Shown here in pieces: positions 28,978 through 39,854 of a stretch of 64,000 bases of DNA. The DNA is taken from contig JAMCRJ010000076.1 of the NCBI GenBank assembly GCA_023381645.1, positions 124,001 through 188,000 on the forward strand, read 5' to 3'. Position 1 is the first letter of the stretch. Each line of letters starts with the position of its first letter. Source of the DNA: Gammaproteobacteria bacterium. Lineage in GTDB: Bacteria; Pseudomonadota; Gammaproteobacteria; Acidithiobacillales; Acidithiobacillaceae. The position numbers and the translations under genes were made by a program. The notes below the pieces were generated by a model, which did no database searches, was not told where the DNA came from, and worked only from the letters and a program-made list of their open reading frames with translations.

Positions 28978-30405
28978 ATGCAGCATGCCGTGGATGACGA
29001 TCATTTCCATGATGAATGCGGGGTCGTCGGGGTCTTTGGCCATCCCGAAGCCGCCAACCTGACGTATCTCGGCCTCTATGCCCTGCAACACCGGGGACAG
29101 GAGTCCGCGGGTATCGTTTCGGGCGACGGGGGTAAGCTCTTTGTGCAGCGCGGTATGGGGCGGGTGGCGGATGTCTTTGGACTGGAACAGATCAGCAAAC
29201 TGCCCGGCGAACAGGCGATCGGCCATGTGCGTTATTCGACGGCGGGTGGCTCGGAATTGCGCAACACCCAGCCGATATTTATCAATTATCGACATGGTGC
29301 CTTTGCCGTCGGCCATAACGGCAATCTGGTCAACGCAGTGGAACTCCGCGCCCGGCTGGAGCGGGAGGGGGCCATATTTCATACCGATATGGATACCGAG
29401 GTCATCGTTCACCTGCTCGCCCGTGTCCCGGGCGACGATGCCGGTGCCCGCCTGGCGGCGGCCTTGCAGCAGGTTTCCGGTGCCTATTCCCTGGTCTGCC
29501 TGACCGAGAGCCGGTTGATCGGGGTACGCGACCCCATGGGTTTTCGGCCGCTGGTGCTGGGGCGTCTGATCGACTCTGGCGGCTTTGTGCTGGCCTCCGA
29601 GACCTGCGCCCTCGACCTCATGGGGGCGGAGTTTGTCCGTGATGTCGAGCCAGGCGAACTGATCGTCATTTCCAAAAGCGGCATCGAGAGCCGCAGGCCG
29701 TTCGCGTCCGTTGGCCGGCGTATGTGCGTCTTTGAATATATCTATTTCGCCCGTCCGGATAGTGTGCTGGATGGCATTCATGTATATTCGGCGCGCAAGC
29801 GTATCGGCCAGGCGCTGGCACGTCTGCATCCGCGGGACGCTGACGTGGTGGTGCCGGTCCCCGATTCCGGCGTTGCGGCGGCCATGGGCTATGCCGAGGC
29901 CTCCGGTCTGCCCTTCGAGTTGGGTCTGATCCGCAATCACTATGTGGGCCGCACCTTCATTCAACCGGCACAGCGCGGTCGTGACTTTGGGGTTAAGGTC
30001 AAACTCAATGCCCAGCCCAACATCCTGCGTGGCAAGCGGGTGGTTCTGGTGGATGATTCCATCGTCCGAGGCACCACCAGCGCTAAAATCGTCAGTCTGG
30101 TGCGGGCCGCCGGCGCGCGTGAGGTACATTTTGTGGTCAGCGCGCCGCCTACGATCGGACCCTGCTATTACGGCATCGATACTCCGGATCGATCCCAGCT
30201 CATCGCGGCCCAGCACAGCATCGAAGAGGTGCGTAAAATCATCGGCGCCGACAGCCTGGGCTACATTACCCTGGACGCTTTATATGAGGCGGTGGGTGGG
30301 CGTGGGCAGGGTTTCTGCGATGCCTGCTTCAGTGATGATTATCCGTTGCCGACGCCGGAAGGACATGGCTCGCGCCAACTGCACCTGATCAAGGAGCTGC
30401 GATGA
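28978..30405 (+). CDS. purF: Amidophosphoribosyltransferase PurF (propeptide, Fe-S type)
   Basis: PurF makes phosphoribosylamine from PRPP and glutamine, the first step of purine synthesis. The catalytic Cys is not residue 2: with the ATG at 28978 a 13-residue leader precedes Cys14 (ECGVVGVFGHPEAANLTYLG), implying a cleaved propeptide. Four further cysteines sit where the Bacillus subtilis enzyme binds a 4Fe-4S cluster: MCVFEYIYFARPDS, GPCYYGID and the CDAC pair near the C-terminus. The PRPP loop is VVLVDDSIVRGTTSAKIV. The start is uncertain: TTG at 28960 and GTG at 28975 are in frame and no good ribosome site decides it. The stop overlaps metZ by four bases. Confidence 0.94.
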   Translation: MQHAVDDDHFHDECGVVGVFGHPEAANLTYLGLYALQHRGQESAGIVSGDGGKLFVQRGMGRVADVFGLEQISKLPGEQAIGHVRYSTAGGSELRNTQPIFINYRHGAFAVGHNGNLVNAVELRARLEREGAIFHTDMDTEVIVHLLARVPGDDAGARLAAALQQVSGAYSLVCLTESRLIGVRDPMGFRPLVLGRLIDSGGFVLASETCALDLMGAEFVRDVEPGELIVISKSGIESRRPFASVGRRMCVFEYIYFARPDSVLDGIHVYSARKRIGQALARLHPRDADVVVPVPDSGVAAAMGYAEASGLPFELGLIRNHYVGRTFIQPAQRGRDFGVKVKLNAQPNILRGKRVVLVDDSIVRGTTSAKIVSLVRAAGAREVHFVVSAPPTIGPCYYGIDTPDRSQLIAAQHSIEEVRKIIGADSLGYITLDALYEAVGGRGQGFCDACFSDDYPLPTPEGHGSRQLHLIKELR

Positions 30406-31616
30406 ACACCAAAAATACCAACCCCGACTGGGCGGACCGGCTGCGTCCGGAAACCCTCGCCATCCGTGCCGGTATTCACCGTACCCAGGAGCAAGAGCAC
30501 AGCGAGGCCATCTTTCCCACCTCCAGCTTCGTCTTCGACTCAGCAGAAGAAGCCGCAGACCGCTTTGCCGGCAGGGTGCCGGGAAATATCTATGCACGCT
30601 TCACCAATCCTACCGTACGTACCTTTGAAGAACGGCTTGCGGCGCTGGAGGGGGCGGAAGCCTGTGTTGCCACGGCCTCGGGCATGGCCGCCTGCCTGAC
30701 CGCCTTCATGGGAATACTCAAGGCGGGTGACCATGTCGTCGCTTCCCGCTCCATTTTTGGTACGACGGTGCAATTGCTCGGCAATATTCTCGGCCGCTTC
30801 GGAGTAGAGACCAGCTTTGTGCCGCTGGCCGATGTGCCGGCGTGGCGCGCGGCACTGCGTCCCAACACCCGTATGCTCTTCCTTGAAACGCCTTCCAATC
30901 CGCTCACCGAGATTGGCGATATGCCGGCCCTGGCGGATCTGGCCCACGCTCATGATGCCCGGCTGGTGGTGGACAACTGCTTCTGCACGCCAGCCTTGCA
31001 GCAGCCCCTCAAGTTTGGCGCCGATCTGGTCATTCACTCCGCCACCAAATATCTGGATGGGCAGGGGAGAACCCTGGGTGGCGCGGTGTGCGGCAGTACC
31101 GAACTGCTCAATAGCGGGCCCCGCAATTTCGTGCGGACGGCGGGCCCGAGCCTCAGTCCTTTCAATGCCTGGGTGCAGCTCAAGGGTCTGGAGACTCTCG
31201 GACTGCGTATGGAACGCCATTGCGCCAACGCCCGGCAGATCGCCGAATGGCTGGAGGCACGGCCGGAAGTGGCGCGGGTCTATTATCCGGGCCTCGACAG
31301 CCATCCGCAGCAGGCCCTGGCCGCGCGTCAGCAACGCCTGCCGGGCGCCATTCTGTCCTTCGATCTGCACGGTGGCCAGAAAGCGGCGTGGGCCTTTGTC
31401 GACGCCCTGCGCCTACTCTCCCTGACCGCCAATCTCGGCGACGCCAAGACCACCATTACGCACCCGGCGAGCACCACCCATAGCCGGGTCAGTCCCGAGG
31501 CACGGGCTGCCGCGGGGATCGGTGACGGCTTGCTGCGGATCAGTGTCGGGCTGGAACACGCCGACGACCTGCGCGAGGATATGGAGCGCGGTTTTGCCGC
31601 TCTTGTGGCCCGCTGA
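30402..31616 (+). CDS. metZ: O-succinylhomoserine sulfhydrylase MetZ
   Basis: MetZ makes homocysteine directly from O-succinylhomoserine and sulfide, bypassing cystathionine. The 404-residue protein is a Cys/Met-metabolism PLP enzyme: IYARFTNPTVRTFEERLAAL, ASGMAACLTAFMG, FLETPSNPLTE, and the PLP lysine in IHSATKYLDGQGRTLGG (around residue 212). The purF-metZ order is typical for MetZ rather than MetB. Direct sulfhydrylation suits a sulfide-rich metabolism (inference). It overlaps purF by four bases. Confidence 0.92.
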   Translation: MNTKNTNPDWADRLRPETLAIRAGIHRTQEQEHSEAIFPTSSFVFDSAEEAADRFAGRVPGNIYARFTNPTVRTFEERLAALEGAEACVATASGMAACLTAFMGILKAGDHVVASRSIFGTTVQLLGNILGRFGVETSFVPLADVPAWRAALRPNTRMLFLETPSNPLTEIGDMPALADLAHAHDARLVVDNCFCTPALQQPLKFGADLVIHSATKYLDGQGRTLGGAVCGSTELLNSGPRNFVRTAGPSLSPFNAWVQLKGLETLGLRMERHCANARQIAEWLEARPEVARVYYPGLDSHPQQALAARQQRLPGAILSFDLHGGQKAAWAFVDALRLLSLTANLGDAKTTITHPASTTHSRVSPEARAAAGIGDGLLRISVGLEHADDLREDMERGFAALVAR

Positions 31617-31678
31617 TTTGCGCTATGCTTGGATGAAAGCGAGTTTTCCTGCCACTTTTCTACTGCGGAGATAATGAA

Positions 31679-32272
31679 ATGACAAGATTCCGTGCATTAC
31701 AATGTCACAGACTGAAGCCCGACACGCGTATCAGCATGTTTGCTGATGGAGTGCCCCTGACCGTGGCGCTTGGTGACGCGGCGCTCAAGAGCATGACCGA
31801 CCTCAGCCGGGTGCCCGCTGCAACGGTGAAGCCAGAAACCACCATGGACCAGGCCATGCAGCGCATGATTCATGTGGGGGTGCGTATGCTTTTCGTGCTG
31901 GATGACTTCGGCACCCTGGCTGGCCTGGTAACCGCTCGCGATATCATGGGGGAAAAGCCGGTAAAACTGGCGGCCGAAAACCATATTGCCCGGGATATGA
32001 TTCGGGTGCATGACATCATGGTGCCTCTGGGGCAGGTCGACGTACTCGACTTTGCCGAAGTAGAACGCTCTACGGTCGGCGATATCGTTCTCACCCTGCG
32101 CAAGGTAGGGCGTCAGCATGCGTTGGTGCGTGAGGATACCCCCCGGGGTGAAGAGATTCGCGGCGTTTTTTCCATCAGCCAGATTGCGCGGCAACTGGGC
32201 GTATCCATTCAGACCAATGATGTGGTGCAGAGCTTCGCCGAGTTGGAGCAGCTTCTCACCAGTGATGACTGA
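31679..32272 (+). CDS. CBS-domain protein
   Basis: The product has 197 aa. Two CBS modules are visible: about residues 45-100 (VPAATVKPETTMDQAMQRMI, FVLDDFGTLAGLVTARDIMG) and 115-180 (VHDIMVPLGQVDVLDFAEVE, then GVFSISQIARQLG). CBS pairs usually bind adenosine nucleotides and sense energy state. There is no catalytic domain and no membrane segment, so a regulatory role is likely but its partner is unknown. It stands alone between metZ and a CNNM/CorC-like gene 14 bases downstream. Confidence 0.8.
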   Translation: MTRFRALQCHRLKPDTRISMFADGVPLTVALGDAALKSMTDLSRVPAATVKPETTMDQAMQRMIHVGVRMLFVLDDFGTLAGLVTARDIMGEKPVKLAAENHIARDMIRVHDIMVPLGQVDVLDFAEVERSTVGDIVLTLRKVGRQHALVREDTPRGEEIRGVFSISQIARQLGVSIQTNDVVQSFAELEQLLTSDD

Positions 32273-32286
32273 ACGACACTCCCGCC

Positions 32287-33636
32287 ATGCGCGGGCGGGA
32301 GCAGCCTCCCGTGCATGAGGTGAAAGGGCTGCTGCTGGCAGTCCTGCTGATTTTGCTGAACGGTTTTTTTGTTGCCGCAGAATTTGCCCTGGTGCGGCTG
32401 CGTGGTACCCACGCCCGGACCCTAGCCCAGGAACACGGGTTGCGCGGTAGGGTTCTCCTGCGCCTGCACCGACGTCTGGACGCCTATCTTTCCGCTACGC
32501 AACTCGGCATCACCATCGCGTCTCTGGGTATCGGCTGGGTGGGTGAACCCAGCCTGGCGTATCTGCTCCAGCCTGTCTTCCAGGCTGCCGGGCTAAGAGA
32601 TCCGGTAGCCCTGCGATCCGTTTCCTTTGCGGTGGGCTTTGTCCTGATCTCCTTCTTGGTCATTGTGATCGGGGAACTGGTGCCCAAGTCACTGGCCATC
32701 CGCAAGGTGGAGCCGGTATCCCTGTGGACCGGGATGCCCCTCTACGCCTTCTACTGGCTGATGTACCCGGCGATCTGGGTGCTCAACGGCGCGACCCGCA
32801 TCGTTCTGCGCCTCTTTGCGCTGCGGGTGGATCAGCCCGCCGGCGATGCGCCCCATTCCCGCGATGAACTGGCGATGATCCTCGCCCTCAGCCAAGCGCA
32901 GGGCACCCTCGGTCAGCGCACCGGAGATATCTTGGACCGCACCCTGGATTTTTCCGAACTGACGGCCGGAGACCTGATGCGCCCTGCTGCCGACATGGTC
33001 TGTCTGATGCTGGATGATAGTCCCGAGGCCATCCGTCAGGTGATGATGAACCACCGTTTCACCCGCTATCCGGTATGTGAAGGGGATCGCCAGCATGTGG
33101 TCGGCCTGCTCCACGTCAAGGACGCCTTTGCGGCCCTATCAAGGTATCCGGATCTGCGCGAGATCAAAAAGCTCCTGCGGCCGCTGCCCGCCGTTGGCAA
33201 GGCGCTGCCGGCCATGGACCTGCTCACCCATTTTCGTTCGGGGCATCCGCATTTCGCGCTGGTGGTTGACGATCTGGGCACCATCACCGGCTTCGTCACG
33301 CTGGATCATGTGCTGGAGAGTCTGCTCGGAGCCATTCCCGATGAATTCCGGCACCAGCGTCAGGAGTGGCAGCGGCAACCTGACGGGAGTTGGGTGGGTT
33401 CTGGCAGCCTTTCGTTGTATTCCCTGGAGCGAAGCCTTCACATCGACATTGACGAGGAAACCGCGGATACCATCGGCGGTCTGGTCATGCGTCAGCTCGA
33501 AAGGGTCCCGGAAGAAGGGGAACGGGTCGCTTTTCCCAGCTTCGACGTGGTGGTGCTGCGCAAAAAAGGCCCGCGCATCGCATTGGTGCGGGTGATCCCC
33601 CATCCGCTACAAACCGAAGCCGACTGGTTCTCCTGA
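32287..33636 (+). CDS. CNNM/CorC-family (HlyC/CorC) membrane protein
   Basis: The product has 449 aa in the order DUF21 membrane domain, two CBS domains and CorC_HlyC domain. The membrane part has GLLLAVLLILLNGFFVAAEF, the QLGITIASLGIGWVGEPSLA block and three more hydrophobic segments (to about residue 165). The CBS pair includes DLMRPAADMVCLMLDDSPEA and FTRYPVCEG. The C-terminal part has the acidic ends of CorC (LHIDIDEETADTIGGLV, PEEGERV). Relatives handle magnesium or cobalt export. The start is uncertain: ATG at 32287 or GTG at 32311, which would begin just before the first membrane segment. It overlaps nothing and sits 8 bases before queA. Confidence 0.88.
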   Translation: MRGREQPPVHEVKGLLLAVLLILLNGFFVAAEFALVRLRGTHARTLAQEHGLRGRVLLRLHRRLDAYLSATQLGITIASLGIGWVGEPSLAYLLQPVFQAAGLRDPVALRSVSFAVGFVLISFLVIVIGELVPKSLAIRKVEPVSLWTGMPLYAFYWLMYPAIWVLNGATRIVLRLFALRVDQPAGDAPHSRDELAMILALSQAQGTLGQRTGDILDRTLDFSELTAGDLMRPAADMVCLMLDDSPEAIRQVMMNHRFTRYPVCEGDRQHVVGLLHVKDAFAALSRYPDLREIKKLLRPLPAVGKALPAMDLLTHFRSGHPHFALVVDDLGTITGFVTLDHVLESLLGAIPDEFRHQRQEWQRQPDGSWVGSGSLSLYSLERSLHIDIDEETADTIGGLVMRQLERVPEEGERVAFPSFDVVVLRKKGPRIALVRVIPHPLQTEADWFS

Positions 33637-33644
33637 CAATTTCC

Positions 33645-35794
<2,150 letters not shown>

Positions 35795-35834
35795 AGGCTA
35801 CAATGGCGGCCCTCAGATCTGACCTGGAGTGCAT

Positions 35835-36170
35835 ATGAACTTTTCGCCTATCGCCAACGCTTATGCCGGAACTGCGGCGGGGGCAGGTCCGGACTCCTTT
35901 TTTGTACAAGTCATCCCGCTGGTTGCCATCTTCGCTATTTTCTATTTCCTGCTGATCCGTCCGCAGAGCAAAAAGGCGAAGGAACAACGCCAGTTGATCG
36001 CGACGGTCTCCAAAGGCGATGAAGTGGTTACCCAGGGTGGACTGGCTGGACGGATCATGCAGGTGGGTGACGATTACCTGCAACTTGAAGTGGCTGAAGG
36101 GGTCATTGTGAAGGTGCAGCGGGCCTCAGTGACGTTGTTGTTGCCCAAAGGGACACTGAAAAAACTGTAA
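35835..36170 (+). CDS. yajC: Sec translocon accessory protein YajC
   Basis: YajC is a small inner-membrane partner of SecDF. The 111-residue protein has one transmembrane helix (VIPLVAIFAIFYFLLIRPQ) and the signature RPQSKKAKEQRQLI, followed by a small beta domain (KGDEVVTQGGLAGRIMQVGD). The ATG at 35835 has CTGGAG 7 bases upstream; a GTG at 35829 is too close to that site. It is followed by secD after 11 bases. Confidence 0.95.
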   Translation: MNFSPIANAYAGTAAGAGPDSFFVQVIPLVAIFAIFYFLLIRPQSKKAKEQRQLIATVSKGDEVVTQGGLAGRIMQVGDDYLQLEVAEGVIVKVQRASVTLLLPKGTLKKL

Positions 36171-36181
36171 AGGCTCGTTAC

Positions 36182-37966
36182 ATGACCCGTTATCCATGGT
36201 GGAAGTACCTGATCATCCTCGTCGTTGTACTGCCTTCCCTGTTTTACGCACTGCCCAATTTCTATGGCTGGCATTCCGCGGTGGAGGTGCGCGCGCCCGC
36301 AGGGACCCTCCTGCCGCCGGTGGCCACCCAGCGGGGCTGGCTGCAAGCTGCCGGAATTCCGGTCACCCGCGTCAGTTCCGGTGAGAAGGGGAGCACCTTC
36401 TTTTTCCCGAACAATGACGCGCAGGGGCTGGCCGAGACCTTGCTGCAAAACAAGCTCCCGGCCAACGCCCAGGTCATTCTTTCGCAGATGTCTGCAGAGC
36501 CGGACTGGCTACGCAGTATTGGTGGCAAGCCCGTCAATCTGGGCCTCGATCTGCGCGGTGGCGTGTATCTCCTGCTGCGTGTCGATACGGACGCCGTCAT
36601 CAAACATGCGCTGGAACAGGACAGCGGTAGCTTGCGCACCTTCCTCCGTCACCGAAATCTGCAATATCTGGCGGTCAACATGACCGGTCCGCAAAGCCTT
36701 GCCATCGAAATGGAAAATGCTGCAGTCGCGGCACAGGCGCAAAAGGCTGTCGCCGGACGGTATCCGGATTATGCCGTCGTTCTGCAACCCAATGCGATGC
36801 TGAGCATCAGCATCACCCCCGACGCCGCCAGCAAAATGAAAGACGATGCACTGCAACAGGCCATTGTCGTTATTCGCAATCGTATCGACGAACTGGGCGT
36901 CTCGGAGCCGGTCATCCAGCGCCAGGGCGCTGATCATATCGCCGTGCAGTTGCCCGGCGTACAGGATACCCAGCGGGCCAAATCCATTATTGGCTCCACC
37001 GCCCAGCTCGAATTCAAGATGGTGGATGACCAGGCCAACATGACGGACGCCCTCAAGGGCGAACTGCCCGCCGGTACCGCGCTCTTTTACGGCGTTCACG
37101 GTGCGCCTTACGTGCTGTACACCAATACGGTACTTACCGGTCGCTATCTCAGCAACGCCAGCGCGGGGGTGGACAACAACAGCGGCCAGGCCGTTGTCAA
37201 TGTCAGTTTCAACAACGAGGGGACCCGCATCTTCGGTGACCTGACTACCAAAAATGTGGGCAAGCGCATGGCGATTCTGCTGGACAACAAGGTGGTGACC
37301 GCGCCGGTGATACGTGAAGCCATTACGGAGGGCCGGGCTCAGATTACCGGATTCTCCAGTTTGAAAGACGCCAGTAACGCTGCCATCGAACTGCGCGCCG
37401 GCGCATTGCCCGCACCCGTTCATATCTCCGAGGAGCGTACCGTAGGACCCACCCTGGGTCAGGACTCCATCCATGACGGGGTGATGGCCGTGGTTTTCGG
37501 CATGGCCTTCGTAGTGCTCTTCATGACCCTCTATTACCGGGCTTTTGGTCTGATCGCCGATGTCGCCATTCTGGTGAATATTCTGGCTATTCTGGCGGTG
37601 CTTTCGATCATGGGCGGGACGCTGACGTTGCCGGGTATCGCTGGTATCGTGCTGAAGATCGGTCTGGCGGTGGACGCCAACGTGCTGGTATTTGAGCGCA
37701 TCCGCGAGGAACTCCGGCGCGGGATGAGCACCCGCGCCGCCATTGACGCGGGTTTCAAGAAGGCCTTTGCGACCATTGTCGACTCCAATATCACGGTCCT
37801 GATCGCTGCCCTGGTGCTTTTCCAGTTCGGTACCGGCGCCATCAAGGGCTTTGCGCTGGTACTGACCATCGGTGTGATCACCTCCATGTTTACGGCCACC
37901 ATGATGAGCCGTGGCATCATCGAACTCGCCCTCGGCAAGCGGCGCGTGCAAAAGCTTTATATCTGA
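36182..37966 (+). CDS. secD: Protein translocase subunit SecD
   Basis: SecD with SecF uses the proton gradient to pull exported proteins across the inner membrane. The 594-residue protein has an N-terminal membrane segment (YLIILVVVLPSLFYALPNFY) and the periplasmic domain with GLDLRGGVYLLLRVD. The five C-terminal membrane segments include the conserved GIVLKIGLAVDANVLVFERI, in which the Asp is functionally required, and VDSNITVLIAALVLFQFGTG. It precedes secF by 7 bases. Confidence 0.96.
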   Translation: MTRYPWWKYLIILVVVLPSLFYALPNFYGWHSAVEVRAPAGTLLPPVATQRGWLQAAGIPVTRVSSGEKGSTFFFPNNDAQGLAETLLQNKLPANAQVILSQMSAEPDWLRSIGGKPVNLGLDLRGGVYLLLRVDTDAVIKHALEQDSGSLRTFLRHRNLQYLAVNMTGPQSLAIEMENAAVAAQAQKAVAGRYPDYAVVLQPNAMLSISITPDAASKMKDDALQQAIVVIRNRIDELGVSEPVIQRQGADHIAVQLPGVQDTQRAKSIIGSTAQLEFKMVDDQANMTDALKGELPAGTALFYGVHGAPYVLYTNTVLTGRYLSNASAGVDNNSGQAVVNVSFNNEGTRIFGDLTTKNVGKRMAILLDNKVVTAPVIREAITEGRAQITGFSSLKDASNAAIELRAGALPAPVHISEERTVGPTLGQDSIHDGVMAVVFGMAFVVLFMTLYYRAFGLIADVAILVNILAILAVLSIMGGTLTLPGIAGIVLKIGLAVDANVLVFERIREELRRGMSTRAAIDAGFKKAFATIVDSNITVLIAALVLFQFGTGAIKGFALVLTIGVITSMFTATMMSRGIIELALGKRRVQKLYI

Positions 37967-37973
37967 GGTCGCG

Positions 37974-38924
37974 ATGGAACTTTTCAAAGTCCGTACCCAT
38001 GTAGACTTCATGTCCAGACGCTGGATTTTTCTGGGCGTGTCCGCTCTGCTGATCATCGCCTCGGTCGCCGTTTTTCTGGTGCGGGGGCTGAATTACAGCA
38101 TCGATTTCACCGGTGGTACGCTGGTGGAACTGGCCTTCAGCAAAACGCCGGATCTGGGCGCGGTGCGGGGTACCCTCACCCAGGCAGGCTTCCACGATGC
38201 GGTGGTGCAGACCTTTGGTGGTGACCGCGACCTGCTGATTCGCCTGCGTACCATACCCGGTGAGAGCAGTGCGGTGGGTAACAAGATTTTGCAGGTGTTT
38301 CAGAAAGATCAGATGAAGTACCCGGACGTACAGTTGCGCCGCACCGAATATGTCGGTCCGGAGGTGGGTAAGGAATTGCGGAACAAGGGGATCATGGCGC
38401 TGATCATCGTCACTCTGGGTATTCTGATTTATGTGGGGTTTCGTTTTGAGTGGCGTTTCGCCGTGGGCGGTGTGCTCGCCATGCTCCACGACCCGATCCT
38501 GGTGGTGGGCTTTTTCGCCATCAGTCACGAAGAGTTTTCCCTGACCGTGATTGCGGCGTTGCTGGTGATCATGGGCTATTCCCTCAACGATACGGTGGTG
38601 GTTTTTGACCGTATGCGTGAGGATCTGCGGGCGTCCCGCAGCGGCGATGTGGCGCAGATATTCAACGTCGCCATTAACGAGACGCTATCCAGAACGGTGA
38701 TCACCAGCTTCATCACCTTCATGGTCGCGCTCTCGCTCTTCCTGTTTGGCGGGCCGGTGATTCACGGGTTTGCCACGGCGCTGGTCATCGGCGTGGTGGT
38801 GGGTACCTATTCCTCGATTTTTGTCGCGAGCCCGATCGCGCTGTGGCTGGGGCTCAAGCGGGAGCACGTCCTCAAACGTCAGTTCATCAGTGCCAAGGAT
38901 CGTAACGACGGTGCCGCCTTGTAG
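37974..38924 (+). CDS. secF: Protein translocase subunit SecF
   Basis: The ATG at 37974 gives MELFKVRTHVDFMSRRWIFL (316 aa), the SecF start; the upstream frame overlaps secD. The motif YSIDFTGGTLVELAF is characteristic. Membrane segments include AVGGVLAMLHDPILVVGFFA, VIAALLVIMGYSLNDTVVVF with the key Asp, and SFITFMVALSLFLFGGP. It ends the queA-tgt-yajC-secDF run, and tRNA-Ser(CGA) follows 77 bases later. Confidence 0.96.
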   Translation: MELFKVRTHVDFMSRRWIFLGVSALLIIASVAVFLVRGLNYSIDFTGGTLVELAFSKTPDLGAVRGTLTQAGFHDAVVQTFGGDRDLLIRLRTIPGESSAVGNKILQVFQKDQMKYPDVQLRRTEYVGPEVGKELRNKGIMALIIVTLGILIYVGFRFEWRFAVGGVLAMLHDPILVVGFFAISHEEFSLTVIAALLVIMGYSLNDTVVVFDRMREDLRASRSGDVAQIFNVAINETLSRTVITSFITFMVALSLFLFGGPVIHGFATALVIGVVVGTYSSIFVASPIALWLGLKREHVLKRQFISAKDRNDGAAL

Positions 38925-39001
38925 TCCTGCATGGTCTTTTCGACGCCGCGGGCACGGGCTTGCCGCCAGCGTCTGGAAAGATTAAGGTATACCACCTCCG
39001 C

Positions 39002-39092
39002 GGAGAGGTACCGAAGTGGCCATAACGGCGCCGACTCGAAATCGGATGGGGGGTAAAACCCCACGTGGGTTCGAATCCCACCCTCTCCGCCA
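39002..39092 (+). tRNA. tRNA-Ser(CGA)
   Basis: This 91-nt type II tRNA has an encoded CCA. The acceptor arms are GGAGAGG and CCTCTCC. The anticodon arm is CCGA-CTCGAAA-TCGG, so the anticodon is CGA. A long variable arm (GGGGGGTAAAACCCC) and the T arm GTGGG-TTCGAAT-CCCAC are clear. A TATACC-like -10 sits at 38988-38993. The gene is not interrupted. Integrase debris lies directly behind it. Confidence 0.93.
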
Positions 39093-39195
39093 ATTTGTAC
39101 TAATATACTGAATACCAAGTGTAGCAAGGCATTCAGGAGGCTCAGTGGTACAAAAAGCCGGTACAAAACGGAGTCAGGGGGAAGAGGAGAAATCA

Positions 39196-39511
39196 ATGCC
39201 CGCCCTGCCCAGCAAGGGCTATAAGACCCCCATGGATTTGTTTTTCGCCTCGTCGTACCGGAATCTTTGCGCCCCGCGATTGGCAAGCGCGAGATCAAGA
39301 AGTCACTCGGTAGAGACTACCGCCAGGCGGTAAGTCAGGCCCGATTGTTGTCCCTTGCAGACCGACCAGCAATTCAACACCCTGCGGCAACAGGCCGCCC
39401 AGCAGCAAAGGCAAGGGTGGGGGATGTTACCATGCCCACGTCTGGATGCCTTTGATCGGTCTGTATTGCGGGTACAAAGGCCCAGTACAGGAGTTACGCA
39501 GTACAGATGAG
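39196..39511 (+). pseudogene. Tyrosine-integrase N-terminal remnant (frameshifted)
   Basis: Three frames together give a typical phage/island integrase beginning. The first is MPALPSKGYKTPMDLFF from 39196. The second gives FRLVVPESLRPAIGKREIKK with SLGRDYRQAVSQARLLSL. The third gives DQQFNTLRQQAAQQQRQ and about 30 more residues to a stop near 39508. The VPESLRPAIGKREIKKSLG block marks the arm-binding N-terminal domain of island integrases. Neither the core-binding domain nor the catalytic R-H-R-Y domain is visible, so the gene is dead and truncated. Its place behind tRNA-Ser(CGA) is where an island integrase normally lies. Confidence 0.7.
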
Positions 39512-39854
39512 GACGTTTCCGGCGGATTCCATCGGGGCCAGCAGGCTTATCTTCCTGCATCAAAGGCCGGATATAAGACTGCAACCCGATCTCAACATGC
39601 CAGACATCAAAATCATCTTGCACACCTGGAGGCAGCCATATAAGGACTGCCGCCATGAGCTCGGTAATACATTGCTGTTTCCGCGCCCGATCTGTTGCCA
39701 CAGGGCGCCGAGGTCCAGATCGCCGGCTTCCACCAGGCACTCTATCGTCGAGCGCGTCGTCCGCCATCACGGTTGGGGCGCGTAAAATCGTCCTTAAGCA
39801 TGAGGGGATCCCTCCGCCGCTTCGGAAAGAACCGATTGGACAGTATGGGTCCGT
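39512..39854. other. Gap without a recognisable gene
   Basis: These 343 bases separate the integrase remnant from the end of treY. Short open frames exist on both strands (for example the minus frame ending at 39303), but none has a ribosome site or a recognised family. A 5-bp hairpin (GAGGG-GAT-CCCTC, about 39802-39814) lies downstream of treY and is too weak to call a terminator. Confidence 0.4.
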
